A stretch of DNA of 64,000 nt from Paractinoplanes atraurantiacus (GCF_900215205.1 NZ_OBDY01000025.1:62001-126000); one strand, 5' to 3'; shown: positions 8,224 through 16,751, numbered from the stretch's first letter. Notes: generated by a model not told the origin, from the sequence alone. Numbers and translations: made by a program.

Positions 8224-8965
8224 CCTCAACGCCGACCTCGGTGAAGGATTCGGCCGGTGGCGCCTCGGCGACGACGAGGCGCTGCTCGACATCGTGACCT
8301 CGGCCAACGTGGCGTGCGGCTTCCACGCCGGCGACCCGTCCACCATGCGCCGCGTGTGCGCAGCGGCGACGGCCAAAGGCGTGGCCATCGGCGCCCAGGT
8401 CGGCTACCGCGATCTGGCGGGCTTCGGCCGGCGGCGGATCGAGTACGAGCCGGACGAGCTCCGCGACGACATTTTGTATCAGATCGGGGCGTTGAGCGCG
8501 TTCGGGAAAGTCGCCTACGTGAAACCGCACGGGGCGCTCTACAACGTCGCGGCGGTCGACGAGGTGCAGGCCGGGGCGGTGGTGGCGGCGGTCAGCGCCT
8601 TCGACGCGGCGCTGCCGGTGCTGTGTCAGCCGGGATCGACACTTAGCCGGCTCGCTATCGACGCCGGGCTGACCGTGGTGGGCGAAGGCTTCGCCGATCG
8701 GGGCTACCGGCCGGACGGAACGTTGATGCCGCGCTCGCAGCCGGGCGCGGTGCTGCACGAGGCCGGCGCGGTGGTCGCCCAGGCCGTGCGGATGGCGGTG
8801 GAGAAGGTGGTCGCGACCGGCGATGGCCAGGAGGTGCCGTCACCGGTCGCGTCGATCTGCGTGCATGGGGACACGCCGGGCGCGGTCGAGCTGGCGGCCC
8901 GGGTCCGCGCTGGGTTGCGCGAAGCCGGGCTGACCGTCAGGCCGTTCGCTTATCCACAGTCCTGA
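8204..8965 (+). CDS. pxpA: 5-oxoprolinase subunit PxpA (LamB/YcsF family)
   Basis: This 253-aa protein begins MPSLSIDLNADLGEGFGRW. It contains TSANVACGFHAGDP, VKPHGALYN, GEGFADRGYRPDG and SICVHGDTPGA, the complete conserved set of the LamB/YcsF family. Together with PxpB and PxpC it recycles 5-oxoproline. The start is a GTG at 8204 inside the end of pxpC. The last codons (AYPQS) contain a perfect DnaA-box sequence, discussed separately. Confidence 0.93.
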   Translation: MPSLSIDLNADLGEGFGRWRLGDDEALLDIVTSANVACGFHAGDPSTMRRVCAAATAKGVAIGAQVGYRDLAGFGRRRIEYEPDELRDDILYQIGALSAFGKVAYVKPHGALYNVAAVDEVQAGAVVAAVSAFDAALPVLCQPGSTLSRLAIDAGLTVVGEGFADRGYRPDGTLMPRSQPGAVLHEAGAVVAQAVRMAVEKVVATGDGQEVPSPVASICVHGDTPGAVELAARVRAGLREAGLTVRPFAYPQS

Positions 8966-8976
8966 GTTATCCACAG
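8950..8976 (+). other. two tandem perfect DnaA boxes
   Basis: TTATCCACAG occurs at 8950-8959 and again at 8967-8976, same orientation, 17 bases start to start. TT(A/G)TCCACA is the bacterial DnaA-box consensus. The first copy is inside the last pxpA codons, the second lies 1 base after the stop codon. No dnaA, dnaN or other origin gene is nearby, so this would be a non-origin DnaA-binding site. Confidence 0.7.
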
Positions 8977-9048
8977 CCCGCCCGCGCGATCCTCGGCTTT
9001 TCGGGAGGATGGCTGTGTAGGACGGGGGCCCCCTTGGGAGGGCGGGGT

Positions 9049-10821
9049 CTAGGACTCGTCCAGGCCTCGCAGGATCAAGGGGAGGCGGTCGGGGCCGTCG
9101 GCGGTGACCACCACGGGGACGCCCCAGTCCTGGCGGGTCAAGTGGCAGGCGGCGAACTCGACGTCGACGTCACAGGTGGCGGCCTGGGCCACTACCTGCA
9201 GAATGCCCTTCGGGATGTCGGGGTTGATGACCAGCGGGCGGGACAGGTCGGTGGTCACGCCGGCGCCGGAGAGCAGCAGCTCCGGTGGGGAGGCCGAGAC
9301 CTCCAGGCGCGTCGACGGGCCGAACTGGGTGTCGAGCTTCTGACCGGGAGCCGGTGTGAAGATCACGTCCAGGGTGAGGGCGCCGGGGGCCACCGGTGAC
9401 GGCGGGCGCTCGGTGCGGTGACGCTCGCCGGCCACGCTCTGCACGGCGCCGGGGGCCAGGTGGGTCAGGCGGTGGGCGGCCGACTCGACCACGATCACGT
9501 CGCCGGTCGAGGTGACCAGCACGTCGCTGGGCTCGGCCAGGCCGGAGTCGACGGTCGAGACCGTCTCGGTGGCGGGGTCGTAGCGGCGGATCGCGCCGTT
9601 GTAGGTGTCGGCGATCAGGACCGAGCCGTCGGACAGTGCGGCCACGCCCAGCGGATGCTGGAGCAGGGCCTCCTTGGCCGGGCCGTCCACATGGCCGAAG
9701 TCGAACAGGCCCTGGCCGACGGCGGTGTGCATGACGCCGGCCTCGATGTAGCGCACGGCCGAGGTCTCGCTGTCGGCGATCCACAGGCGGTCGCCGCCGA
9801 CCGACAGGCCGGACGGCTGGGCCATCCAGACGTCGGGGATCGGGCCGTCGCGCAGCGACTCGACCGTCGTGCCGGCGTAGACGCCGACCGTGCGCTTGAT
9901 CGGGTCGAACCACCAGAGCTGGTGGATGCCGGCCATCGCGATGATGACCTTGTCGTCGAACCAGGCGAGATCCCACGGTGAGGACAGGTCGGCGGCGAGC
10001 GCGTCGTGCGGGTGCTCGTCGACGGCCGAACGCCACGGGCGGCCGGAGCCGGCGACCAGGGTGATCTCGCCATCGGACAGGCGCAGACCGCGCAGTTGGT
10101 GGTTCACCGTATCGGCGATGACCACATCGTAGCCGGCGGTGGCGGCGACGTCGGACGGCAGAAGCAGCAGGCCCTGCGGCTCGTTGAACGGCCCGAACCG
10201 GCGTACGAGCGTCTCGCCGTCCGCCTCGACCTCGGCCACCGAATGGCCGGTGGAGTCGCTGACCAGCAGGTTTCCGTTGGCCAGCTCGATCGCCTTGCCG
10301 GGGAAACGCAGCAGCGTGTCGGGCGCGGGCGGCGGCACGTACGGGCCGTCGCCGCGGTGCAGGGTGCCGTCGGCGGTGTGCTTGGCGATCAGCTCGTCGA
10401 TCAGGCGGGAGAGGCCCTCGGCGTGACCCTCGCCGGCCATCGAGGCGACCAGGTATCCGGTCGGGTCGACCACCGCGATGGTGGGCCAGGCCTTGGCCGC
10501 GTACTGCTGCCAGAGGTGCATGTCGCCGTCGTCGACGACCGGGTGGTGCACGCCGTAGCGCTCCACGGCGGCGGCCAGCGCCTTCGGGTCGCGCTCGTGC
10601 TCGAACTTCGGCGAGTGGACGCCGATCACGACGAGGGCGTCGCCGTACTTCTGCTCGAGCGGCCGCAACTCGTCGAGCACGTGCAGGCAGTTGATGCAGC
10701 AGAAAGTCCAGAAGTCCAGAATGACGATCTTGCCGCGGAGATCGGCGAGGGTCACATCCCGGCCGCCGGTGTTCAGCCAGCCTCGGCCCCGGAGCTCCGG
10801 CGCCCGCACACGTCCAGTCAT
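9049..10821 (-). CDS. NHLRC2-like thioredoxin-fold / NHL-repeat protein
   Basis: This 590-aa protein starts with a thioredoxin/TlpA-like domain (residues ~1-160) with FWTFCCINC at ~37-45, the unusual CCxxC active-site variant typical of NHLRC2-type proteins. It continues as a six-bladed NHL beta-propeller (~190-480; repeated patterns such as VADTVNHQLRGL, IADTYNGAIRRY, VVESAAHRL). A C-terminal beta-rich domain of ~110 residues follows. No signal peptide or TM is visible, so it is probably cytoplasmic. The ATG at 10821 (MTGRVRAPEL) is preferred to one 11 codons upstream because the conserved domain begins there; no clear Shine-Dalgarno distinguishes them. The redox target is unknown. Confidence 0.86.
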   Translation of the reverse strand: MTGRVRAPELRGRGWLNTGGRDVTLADLRGKIVILDFWTFCCINCLHVLDELRPLEQKYGDALVVIGVHSPKFEHERDPKALAAAVERYGVHHPVVDDGDMHLWQQYAAKAWPTIAVVDPTGYLVASMAGEGHAEGLSRLIDELIAKHTADGTLHRGDGPYVPPPAPDTLLRFPGKAIELANGNLLVSDSTGHSVAEVEADGETLVRRFGPFNEPQGLLLLPSDVAATAGYDVVIADTVNHQLRGLRLSDGEITLVAGSGRPWRSAVDEHPHDALAADLSSPWDLAWFDDKVIIAMAGIHQLWWFDPIKRTVGVYAGTTVESLRDGPIPDVWMAQPSGLSVGGDRLWIADSETSAVRYIEAGVMHTAVGQGLFDFGHVDGPAKEALLQHPLGVAALSDGSVLIADTYNGAIRRYDPATETVSTVDSGLAEPSDVLVTSTGDVIVVESAAHRLTHLAPGAVQSVAGERHRTERPPSPVAPGALTLDVIFTPAPGQKLDTQFGPSTRLEVSASPPELLLSGAGVTTDLSRPLVINPDIPKGILQVVAQAATCDVDVEFAACHLTRQDWGVPVVVTADGPDRLPLILRGLDES

Positions 10822-10884
10822 CCGACCATCGTGCCGCACCGGCATCGCCGGCACGGCACGAAGGTGGTCAGGATGACAAGGCGG

Positions 10885-13800
10885 TCACTTGTTGGGCTTC
10901 AGGCAGAGGACCTGCGACTTGCCGTCGCCCGTGGTGGTGAGCACCGACGGGTTGGCCGGGTCGGAGCACTGGGCCTTGTCGTCCACGATGGAGACGACCT
11001 GGAACGTGCCGCTGCCACCGCAGTCGACCTTGACCGCGGCCGTGCCGTCCTGCTTGACGCAGTCGCCGGTCTTCATGGCGGCCTCGTCCTTGCCGCCGGC
11101 GACCAGGAACACCAGGCCGAAGACGACACCGAGGAGCACGATCGCGCCGAGCACGACGGCGAGCAGGATCGGGAAGACCCGTACGTGCGGGGTCTCCGGC
11201 TTCGCGGCCGGTGCGTCCGGCTTGAAGCTGTCGAACTTGCCCTGCTCGGAGTCGGGTCCCGGCCAGCTGGTGGTGTCGTTCGGGCTGGGCGGGGTCACCG
11301 TGGCCCGGCTCGCCGCGCTGCCGAAGCCGCCGCTGGTCTCGGGTCCGAAGCCGCCGCTCGTGTCGGGCCCGCTGCCCGGCACGAAGCCGCCCGGCTGGCC
11401 ACCGTTCGGCCCACCGAAGCCGTTGATGCCCGGGGGCATCGGCGGCAGTGCGGGCGCGGGCACGTACGGCTGCTGCTCGCGGCCGGCCACGTCGGTGGTC
11501 ATCTCGTTGAACTGGTCGGGCCGGGCGCCGAACGGGGAGGTGCTGTTGGCCTGCTCACCGGGCCGCGGCCCGAACGGCGAGGCACCGTTCGGCGAGTCAC
11601 CCGGCCGCGGTCCGAAGGCCGATCCGGCGGGCGCGCCGAAGGGCGAGTCGCTTTGCTTGCCGTACGGGGAGTCGCCCTGCTGGCCGAAGGCAGAGTCGCC
11701 TTGAGCGCCGAACGGGGAGTCATTCTGCTGGCCGTACGGGGAATCGCTCTGCTGGCCGTGCGAAGAGTCGCCCTGGGCGCCGAACGGGGAGTCATTCTGC
11801 TGGCCGTACGGAGAATTGCCCTGCTGGCCGAAAGCGGCGTCGCCCTGCTGGCCGAACGGGGAGTCGCCGGGCTGGCCGTAGGGCGAGGCGCCGGCGGGCG
11901 AGCCAGGAGGCGTGCCGTAGGTCGCGGCGCTCGCGGGGGAGCCGGGCGGGGTGCCGTACGTTGCGGCGCCGGCAGGGGTGCCGGGCGGGGTGCCGTAGGG
12001 CGAGCCGCTCGAGGGCTGCTCCGGGGTGGTGCCGAACGGGGAGCCGCCGGCGGGGGCGCCGCTGGAAGGCGAGCCGTAGGTGGAACCGCCGAACGGAGAA
12101 CTCTCCGAGCCGGCAGGCGTTCCGTAGGTCTCCGGCGGGGCCGCGGGGGCACCGGCGGGCGAGACTCGGGCGCTGGCCCGGGCCGGGGACTGCGGGGCGA
12201 CACCGGGCGTGCCCGGCTCGTCCTGCTGTTGGCCGAAGCCCTCGTCGGGGCGTGCGGTGAACATGCCCGTCGGCTCGCTGAAGTCGGCGGCCGGCTGGAA
12301 CTCCTGGGCCGGGGCCGAGAAGTTCGGGGAAGGAGCCGAAGAGGCCTCCTCCTGGTCGGTCTCGGCCGGCGCCGGGCGACCGTAGACCCGTGCCTGCGGG
12401 CTGGACGACTGCGGCGGCAGCTCGGTGGCCTCGACCGGGGCGACCCGGTTCGTCGTGGGCACCGAGGCGCTGGCCGTGACCGGCCGGGCCGATCCGACCG
12501 CGGCCGAGCCCGCCGCGCCGGCCGAAGGTGAGCCGGAGGCGGGGTTGACGGAGGCGGAGCCGGGCTGCACCTCGGACGGGTCGCGCGGCTGCGGCACCGA
12601 TCCGTTGCGGTTGTCGGAGCCGGTCAGGGCGCCGAGGGCCGCGCCGGGAACCCGCTGCGGATATCCGCTCGGGCTGTCGCCGGCCGGCTCGGGACGCCGG
12701 TAGGGAGCGTGGTGGTCGGGCGCGTCACCGGAGGGACCGTCACCTGAAGGACCGTCACCGGAGGAACCGTTGCCGAACGGACCGTCGCCGGACGGACCGC
12801 TACCGGACGGACCATCGCCGAACGGGCTGTTACCGGACGAAGCGTTGCCGAACGGGCTGTTGCCGGACGAAGCGTTGCCGGACGAAGCGTTGCCGAACGG
12901 GCTGTCACCGGGCGAAGCGGTCCCAGAGGGACCGTTGCCGGAGGGGCCGTTGCCGAACCCGGAGTTGTAGGCCGGAGCCTCGGGCCGCGCGGGCGCGCCA
13001 TACGGCGACTCGGCGCCGGCCTGGTCGAACGGGCGGGCCGAGCCGTAGGTGCCGGTGGCCGGCTGCGCGCCGGAACTCTCCTCGGCCGAGCCCTCACCGA
13101 ACGGGGCCGGGCGCGCGGAACCGTAAGCGGAAGCGCCGGCCGGCTGACCCGATCCGTAAGGCGACTCGGGCTGGGCCGATCCGTAAGGCGACTCGGGCTG
13201 AGCTGATCCATACGGCGAGTCGGCCTGGGCCGATCCTCCGTAAGGCGACTCGGACTGAGGCGATCCTCCGTAAGGCGACTCGGACTGGGGCGATCCGAAC
13301 GGCGAGTTTGGCTGGGCACCGTAAGGCGAGTCGGGCTGGGCCGATCCGAACGGCGAGTCCGGCTGGGCGCCGTACGGCGAGTCGGGCTGGGCCGATCCGT
13401 AAGCCGCGGCGGCCGGCTGGTCGCCCTGGCTGCTGCGGCCGAACGGGTCGGGCAGCGCCGGGCCGGCACCACCGGAAGCACGGCTGGGCAGATCGGAACC
13501 GGCGGGCGCGCGGCCGGGCAGGTCAGAACCCGCGGGGCCGCGGCTGGGCAGGTCGGAGCCGGCAGCAGCGCGGCTGGGCAGGTCAGAACCCGCGGGGGCG
13601 CGGCCGGGCAGGTCGGAGCCCGAGCGGCCGAACGGGTCGGCGAAGGGCTCGGACCGGTAGGGGTGCGGCGGGATCTCTTCCTGTGAAGACGACGGGGCAG
13701 CCCCGCCGCCGAACGCGCTGAAGCCGCCGGACGGCGGGCCGTCGGGGCCGGACGGGGAACCGCCGCGGATCGGCAGCTCGCCGCTGGGGGCCTGGGTGCG

Positions 13801-14673
13801 GATGGGCAGCTCGCCGCCCTGCTGGGGGACGGCCGACGGTGCCTCGGGCTCCTGGCTGCCGCGCAGCGGGAAACCGCCGCTGCCGCCACCGCGGGTCGGG
13901 AACGCGGAGCCGCCACCGCCGGCGCCGCGCAGCGGGAACCCGCCGGCCGGGTCGGCCGCGGCCGGGGGCTGGGCCTGGGGCGGAGCCGCCGGGGCGGCGG
14001 CCTGCGGGGCCTCGGGCGCCCCTGTCGGGCGCGTCGGCGGCGGAGCGTCGGGCAGGCCGGTCAGGGTCGCGCCGGGCACGCGCACGCGCTGGTTGTCGAA
14101 GGCCGAGATACCGGGCGGCCGCCCGGTGGACGGGTCGACCGGCTCGCCCGAGCCCTGGTCAGGGCTGGACTGGTCACGGCTGGATTGGCCGGCGGCGAAG
14201 CCGTTGAAACCCTCGAAGCTGTCCACGGTGCCGGCCGGGTTCGCGTTCCGCTGCGGGAGCGGGGCGCCCTGGCGCTGGACGAACTGACCCTCGGAGTCGG
14301 GGGTGGAGCGCACCTGAGGCGCCCACGCCGAGTCGCCGGGTGTGACCGATCCGTAAGGCGAAGCGCCCCCACGCTGCGGCAACGCGCCACCTTCCTCGGG
14401 CTGCGGCTCGCGGGCCGAGCCATAGGGAGTCCCGCCGGAGCCGGCGGAAGCACCGAAGGAGGAGACCGCGGGCACCACGAACGGCGAGCCGCCGTTCGGC
14501 GTGGCCTGCGGGGGCGGGCCGTACGAGCTGGGGAAACCGTCGGCGGGCGGCTGGGCGGACGCTCGGCCCGCAGCTCGCTGACTGTCGGTGTCCGGCGGGA
14601 AACCGTCCGACGTGGGTCCGCCCGACGTGGCCTCGGCCGGTCGCGAACCGGCGTAATGCCCCTCGGACGTCAT
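10885..14673 (-). CDS. giant low-complexity membrane protein with LppU/SCO3897-like C-terminus
   Basis: This protein is 1262 aa. I chose the ATG at 14673 because GAGGAGG precedes it by 5 bases. Residues 1 to ~1160 are disordered, rich in S/P/G/Q/D, and built from short degenerate repeats (SPYG/SPFG-xQ, GSDLPSRAP, GNASSGN). A single transmembrane helix follows at ~1161-1190 (PILLAVVLGAIVLLGVVFGL). A ~70-residue C-terminal domain has two Cys pairs (TGDCVKQDG...VDCGG...KAQCSD...VLCLKPN), resembling the LppU/SCO3897 actinobacterial family, and is predicted outside the membrane. The function is unknown; a cytosolic scaffold coupled to an extracytoplasmic sensor is speculation. The repeats make the region prone to length variation and assembly error. 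Confidence 0.75.
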   Translation of the reverse strand: MTSEGHYAGSRPAEATSGGPTSDGFPPDTDSQRAAGRASAQPPADGFPSSYGPPPQATPNGGSPFVVPAVSSFGASAGSGGTPYGSAREPQPEEGGALPQRGGASPYGSVTPGDSAWAPQVRSTPDSEGQFVQRQGAPLPQRNANPAGTVDSFEGFNGFAAGQSSRDQSSPDQGSGEPVDPSTGRPPGISAFDNQRVRVPGATLTGLPDAPPPTRPTGAPEAPQAAAPAAPPQAQPPAAADPAGGFPLRGAGGGGSAFPTRGGGSGGFPLRGSQEPEAPSAVPQQGGELPIRTQAPSGELPIRGGSPSGPDGPPSGGFSAFGGGAAPSSSQEEIPPHPYRSEPFADPFGRSGSDLPGRAPAGSDLPSRAAAGSDLPSRGPAGSDLPGRAPAGSDLPSRASGGAGPALPDPFGRSSQGDQPAAAAYGSAQPDSPYGAQPDSPFGSAQPDSPYGAQPNSPFGSPQSESPYGGSPQSESPYGGSAQADSPYGSAQPESPYGSAQPESPYGSGQPAGASAYGSARPAPFGEGSAEESSGAQPATGTYGSARPFDQAGAESPYGAPARPEAPAYNSGFGNGPSGNGPSGTASPGDSPFGNASSGNASSGNSPFGNASSGNSPFGDGPSGSGPSGDGPFGNGSSGDGPSGDGPSGDAPDHHAPYRRPEPAGDSPSGYPQRVPGAALGALTGSDNRNGSVPQPRDPSEVQPGSASVNPASGSPSAGAAGSAAVGSARPVTASASVPTTNRVAPVEATELPPQSSSPQARVYGRPAPAETDQEEASSAPSPNFSAPAQEFQPAADFSEPTGMFTARPDEGFGQQQDEPGTPGVAPQSPARASARVSPAGAPAAPPETYGTPAGSESSPFGGSTYGSPSSGAPAGGSPFGTTPEQPSSGSPYGTPPGTPAGAATYGTPPGSPASAATYGTPPGSPAGASPYGQPGDSPFGQQGDAAFGQQGNSPYGQQNDSPFGAQGDSSHGQQSDSPYGQQNDSPFGAQGDSAFGQQGDSPYGKQSDSPFGAPAGSAFGPRPGDSPNGASPFGPRPGEQANSTSPFGARPDQFNEMTTDVAGREQQPYVPAPALPPMPPGINGFGGPNGGQPGGFVPGSGPDTSGGFGPETSGGFGSAASRATVTPPSPNDTTSWPGPDSEQGKFDSFKPDAPAAKPETPHVRVFPILLAVVLGAIVLLGVVFGLVFLVAGGKDEAAMKTGDCVKQDGTAAVKVDCGGSGTFQVVSIVDDKAQCSDPANPSVLTTTGDGKSQVLCLKPNK
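11515..11900 (-). repeat. coding tandem repeats, SPFG/SPYG-Q type
   Basis: Within the low-complexity gene, the segment encodes repeated units of the form DSPFGQQG / DSPYGQQN / DSPFGAQG. At DNA level a near-identical block of ~36 bases recurs at about 11705 and 11777, i.e. a ~72-base period. This is an internal amino-acid repeat, not a mobile or CRISPR element. Confidence 0.8.
12725..12960 (-). repeat. coding tandem repeats, GNxSSG/GDGPSG type
   Basis: Codons encode repeats such as GNASSGNSPFG and GDGPSGDGPSG, with 15-30 base DNA periodicity, inside the same large ORF. Confidence 0.8.
13140..13400 (-). repeat. coding tandem repeats, ESPYGSAQP type
   Basis: About a dozen copies of a 9-10 residue unit (S-P-Y/F-G-S/A-x-Q-P/S) occur in the low-complexity domain; copies differ mostly by synonymous changes. 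Confidence 0.85.
13490..13625 (-). repeat. coding tandem repeats, AGSDLPxRA type
   Basis: Five copies of a 9-residue unit GSDLP(S/G)R(A/G)(P/A) occur with exact 27-base spacing in DNA. Confidence 0.85.
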
Positions 14674-14927
14674 GAGCGCCTCCTCATACATTTCGGCCGT
14701 GCCGGGCTTTGCACGGACGCGGCCCACCGGCGGGCGCCGGAGACCGTGCCCAGCTCTGAGGCCAGGCCGTGCGGGATTCCCGGGCCAAAAAACAAGGCCG
14801 TGAACCCCGGCCCCCGTGCCGACCGGCCGAGCCGGCTCGTTGGCCGTGCCCAACCGTACCGGGCGAGGGCGGCCTGAGGAATCCCGGTGTACGTCCGGAA
14901 GGGGACCGATCGGAGATCTTTAAGCGT

Positions 14928-14975
14928 GACGTGAAAATGCAAACGGCCCGTCCGGAGTGAATCCGGGCGGGCCGT
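14928..14975 (-). terminator. terminator of the 45-aa small gene
   Basis: ACGGCCCG (14943-14950) plus CCGG pairs with CCGG plus CGGGCCGT (14968-14975) around a 7-base loop. On the minus strand the stem is followed by TTTGCATTTT, giving an intrinsic terminator for the small gene reading leftward. Confidence 0.75.
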
Positions 14976-14987
14976 GGCGCCGTGGGG

Positions 14988-15125
14988 TCAGAAGTTGCGG
15001 CGCTGGGCCATGAGAGCGATCTCATCGCGCATCGACTGGGTGGGTGCGCTCATCCACGCACGGTCGATGGCACGGTTCTCGCGGTTGATCATCCGGCGCC
15101 GGCGGAGGCGGTCGGCGATGCTCAT
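14988..15125 (-). CDS. small basic protein (45 aa), unknown function
   Basis: MSIADRLRRRRMINRENRAI... is a 45-residue, strongly basic, helical protein ending MAQRRNF. The ATG at 15125 is preceded by GGGAAG at 10-12 bases. It has its own terminator (14928-14975) and a large palindrome upstream (15178-15217), which argues that it is a real stand-alone transcription unit. I do not recognise the family. Confidence 0.6.
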   Translation of the reverse strand: MSIADRLRRRRMINRENRAIDRAWMSAPTQSMRDEIALMAQRRNF

Positions 15126-15177
15126 TGCTAAGTCACTTCCCTTGCTTGTGCCGGGATCATCCGGCCACATCGTGGTG

Positions 15178-15217
15178 CTCGTCTCGGTAGCTCCATTGTG
15201 CTACTTACCGAGACGAG
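15178..15217. promoter_or_regulatory. 12-bp perfect inverted repeat upstream of the 45-aa gene
   Basis: CTCGTCTCGGTA (15178-15189) is exactly complementary to TACCGAGACGAG (15206-15217), separated by 16 bases, with an alternative inner pairing GTAGC/GCTAC. It lies 53 bases upstream of the small-gene start and 89 bases beyond the stop of the E2 gene. It could be an operator or an RNA hairpin in the leader; no T tract follows in either direction. Confidence 0.55.
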
Positions 15218-15303
15218 CTGCCATCGATTTAGGGGGTGACGTTGCGCACGTGCCTAACGATCGTAGGTCAAGAAAACCAGTTGCCTACGCATCTTCGGTG
15301 TGC

Positions 15304-16746
15304 CTAGCTCCAGGAGAGTAGCGCCCCCTCGGGGTCGGTGAGGAAGTCACCGATGTCGCGGAGGAACTTCGAGCCCAGCTCGCCGTCGATGATCCGATGG
15401 TCGAACGAGAGCGACAGGGTCGTGACCTGGCGCGGCTTGACCTTGCCCTTGTGCACCCAGGGCATCGGCTTGATCGCGCCGAAGGCCAGGATCGCCGACT
15501 CGCCCGGCGGCAGGATCGGCGTGCCGGTGTCGACGCCGAACACCCCGACATTGGTGATCGAGAGCGTGCCGCCCGACATGTCGGAAGGAGGCGTCTTGCC
15601 GGATCTTGCGACCTGGACCAACGTGTTCAACGCCTCGGCCAGCTCCCGCAACGTGAGACGCCCGGCGTCCTTGATGTTGGGAACGATCAGGCCGCGCTCG
15701 GTGGCCGACGCGATGCCGAGGTTCACGTACTCCTTGACGACGATCTCGTTCGTCGCGCCCGACCAGGTCGAGTTGACCATCGGGTGACGCTTGACGGCGA
15801 GCAGCACCGCCTTCGCCACCAGCAGCAACGGCGAGATCCGGACGTCGCGGAACTCGCGCCGGCCCTTGATCTTCTCGAGCGCCTTCATCGACCGCGTCAC
15901 GTCGATCGTGAGGAACTCGGTGACGTGCGGCGCCGTGAAGGCCGACGCCACCATGTTCTCCGCGGTGAGCTTCCGCACGCCCTTGATCGGGACGCGCTGC
16001 TCGCGGGACGCGTCGAAGACCGCCGCGGCCCGAGCGGTGGTCACGCTGGGTGCCGCGGTCGCTGCTTGCTGTCGCGCTGACGCGGCTTGGTGTACGTCGT
16101 CACGACTGACCGAACCCAGCGGCCCGGTCCCGGTGATCGCGGTGAGGTCGACACCGAGATCGCGGGCGAGCTTGCGCACCGGCGGCTTGGCCAGCACCGG
16201 ACCGGCCGTCCGCACGCCCGGAGCCGGCTTGGGATTGGGGGCAGGCACCGGCGCGGGAGGCGGGGGCGGCGTCTCTGCGATGGGCGGCGCCGCTACGGGC
16301 GTACCACCCAATCGGGGTCGTCGCTTTGCCGCTGTTGTCTTTGGTCCGTAACCGACGAGGACCGGCGTGCGCCCGGCGTTGGGCGCCGGACTGCCGGCCA
16401 TGCCCGGCTCGACGGCACCCTCGGCCGGCGCGATCTGCACCGCCGCGAGGGACTCGGCCGACGGCACCGGGCCGTCGAAGTCGGGCAGCGGACCGGCCGA
16501 CGGGTCGGTGTCGATCGCGATGATCGGCGCGCCCACCTCGACCGTCGTGCCGGCCTCGAAGAAGATGCGGGCGACCACGCCGCCCCATTTGGCCGGGATC
16601 TCCACCGCCGCCTTGGCCGTCTCGACCTCGACGATCGGCTGGTTGAGCTCGATCGTGTCGCCGACCTTGACCAGCCAGGACAGGATCTCGCCCTCGGTGA
16701 GGCCCTCGCCCAGGTCGGGCAGGGGGAACTCCTTGATCCGGGACAT
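15304..16746 (-). CDS. 2-oxoacid dehydrogenase E2 component (dihydrolipoamide acyltransferase)
   Basis: This 480-aa protein starts MSRIKEFPLPDLGEGLTEGE. The lipoyl domain covers residues 1-80, with Lys45 in VETAKAAVEIP as the lipoylation site. It continues with a Pro/Ala linker, a peripheral-subunit-binding domain at ~185-218 (VRKLARDLGVDLTAITGTG), and the catalytic domain ending in FDHRIIDG (~447), the conserved acyltransferase HxxxDG motif. It transfers the acyl group from E1 to CoA. Gene order E1alpha-E1beta-E2 with 1-base overlap and a 5-base gap shows one operon. Branched-chain 2-oxoacid dehydrogenase (bkd-type) is more likely than actinobacterial pyruvate dehydrogenase, which uses a fused AceE-type E1, but sequence alone cannot settle the substrate. 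No E3 is encoded here. Confidence 0.9.
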   Translation of the reverse strand: MSRIKEFPLPDLGEGLTEGEILSWLVKVGDTIELNQPIVEVETAKAAVEIPAKWGGVVARIFFEAGTTVEVGAPIIAIDTDPSAGPLPDFDGPVPSAESLAAVQIAPAEGAVEPGMAGSPAPNAGRTPVLVGYGPKTTAAKRRPRLGGTPVAAPPIAETPPPPPAPVPAPNPKPAPGVRTAGPVLAKPPVRKLARDLGVDLTAITGTGPLGSVSRDDVHQAASARQQAATAAPSVTTARAAAVFDASREQRVPIKGVRKLTAENMVASAFTAPHVTEFLTIDVTRSMKALEKIKGRREFRDVRISPLLLVAKAVLLAVKRHPMVNSTWSGATNEIVVKEYVNLGIASATERGLIVPNIKDAGRLTLRELAEALNTLVQVARSGKTPPSDMSGGTLSITNVGVFGVDTGTPILPPGESAILAFGAIKPMPWVHKGKVKPRQVTTLSLSFDHRIIDGELGSKFLRDIGDFLTDPEGALLSWS

Positions 16747-16751
16747 CGGCG

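Noticed and set aside
8941..9048. Replication origin at the tandem DnaA boxes
   Set aside because: Only two boxes, no AT-rich unwinding region and no dnaA/dnaN/rpmH neighbours; a non-origin DnaA site is the better reading.
10006..12531. 841-codon plus-strand open frame spanning the thioredoxin/NHL gene and the low-complexity gene
   Set aside because: It crosses two genes on the other strand and shows only repeat-derived low complexity (GRVALLAERGV-type), typical of a shadow frame.
13140..13400. Regular DNA repeats resembling a CRISPR-like array
   Set aside because: The repeats are in frame, encode a simple peptide unit, have no unique spacers of constant length and no cas genes are nearby.
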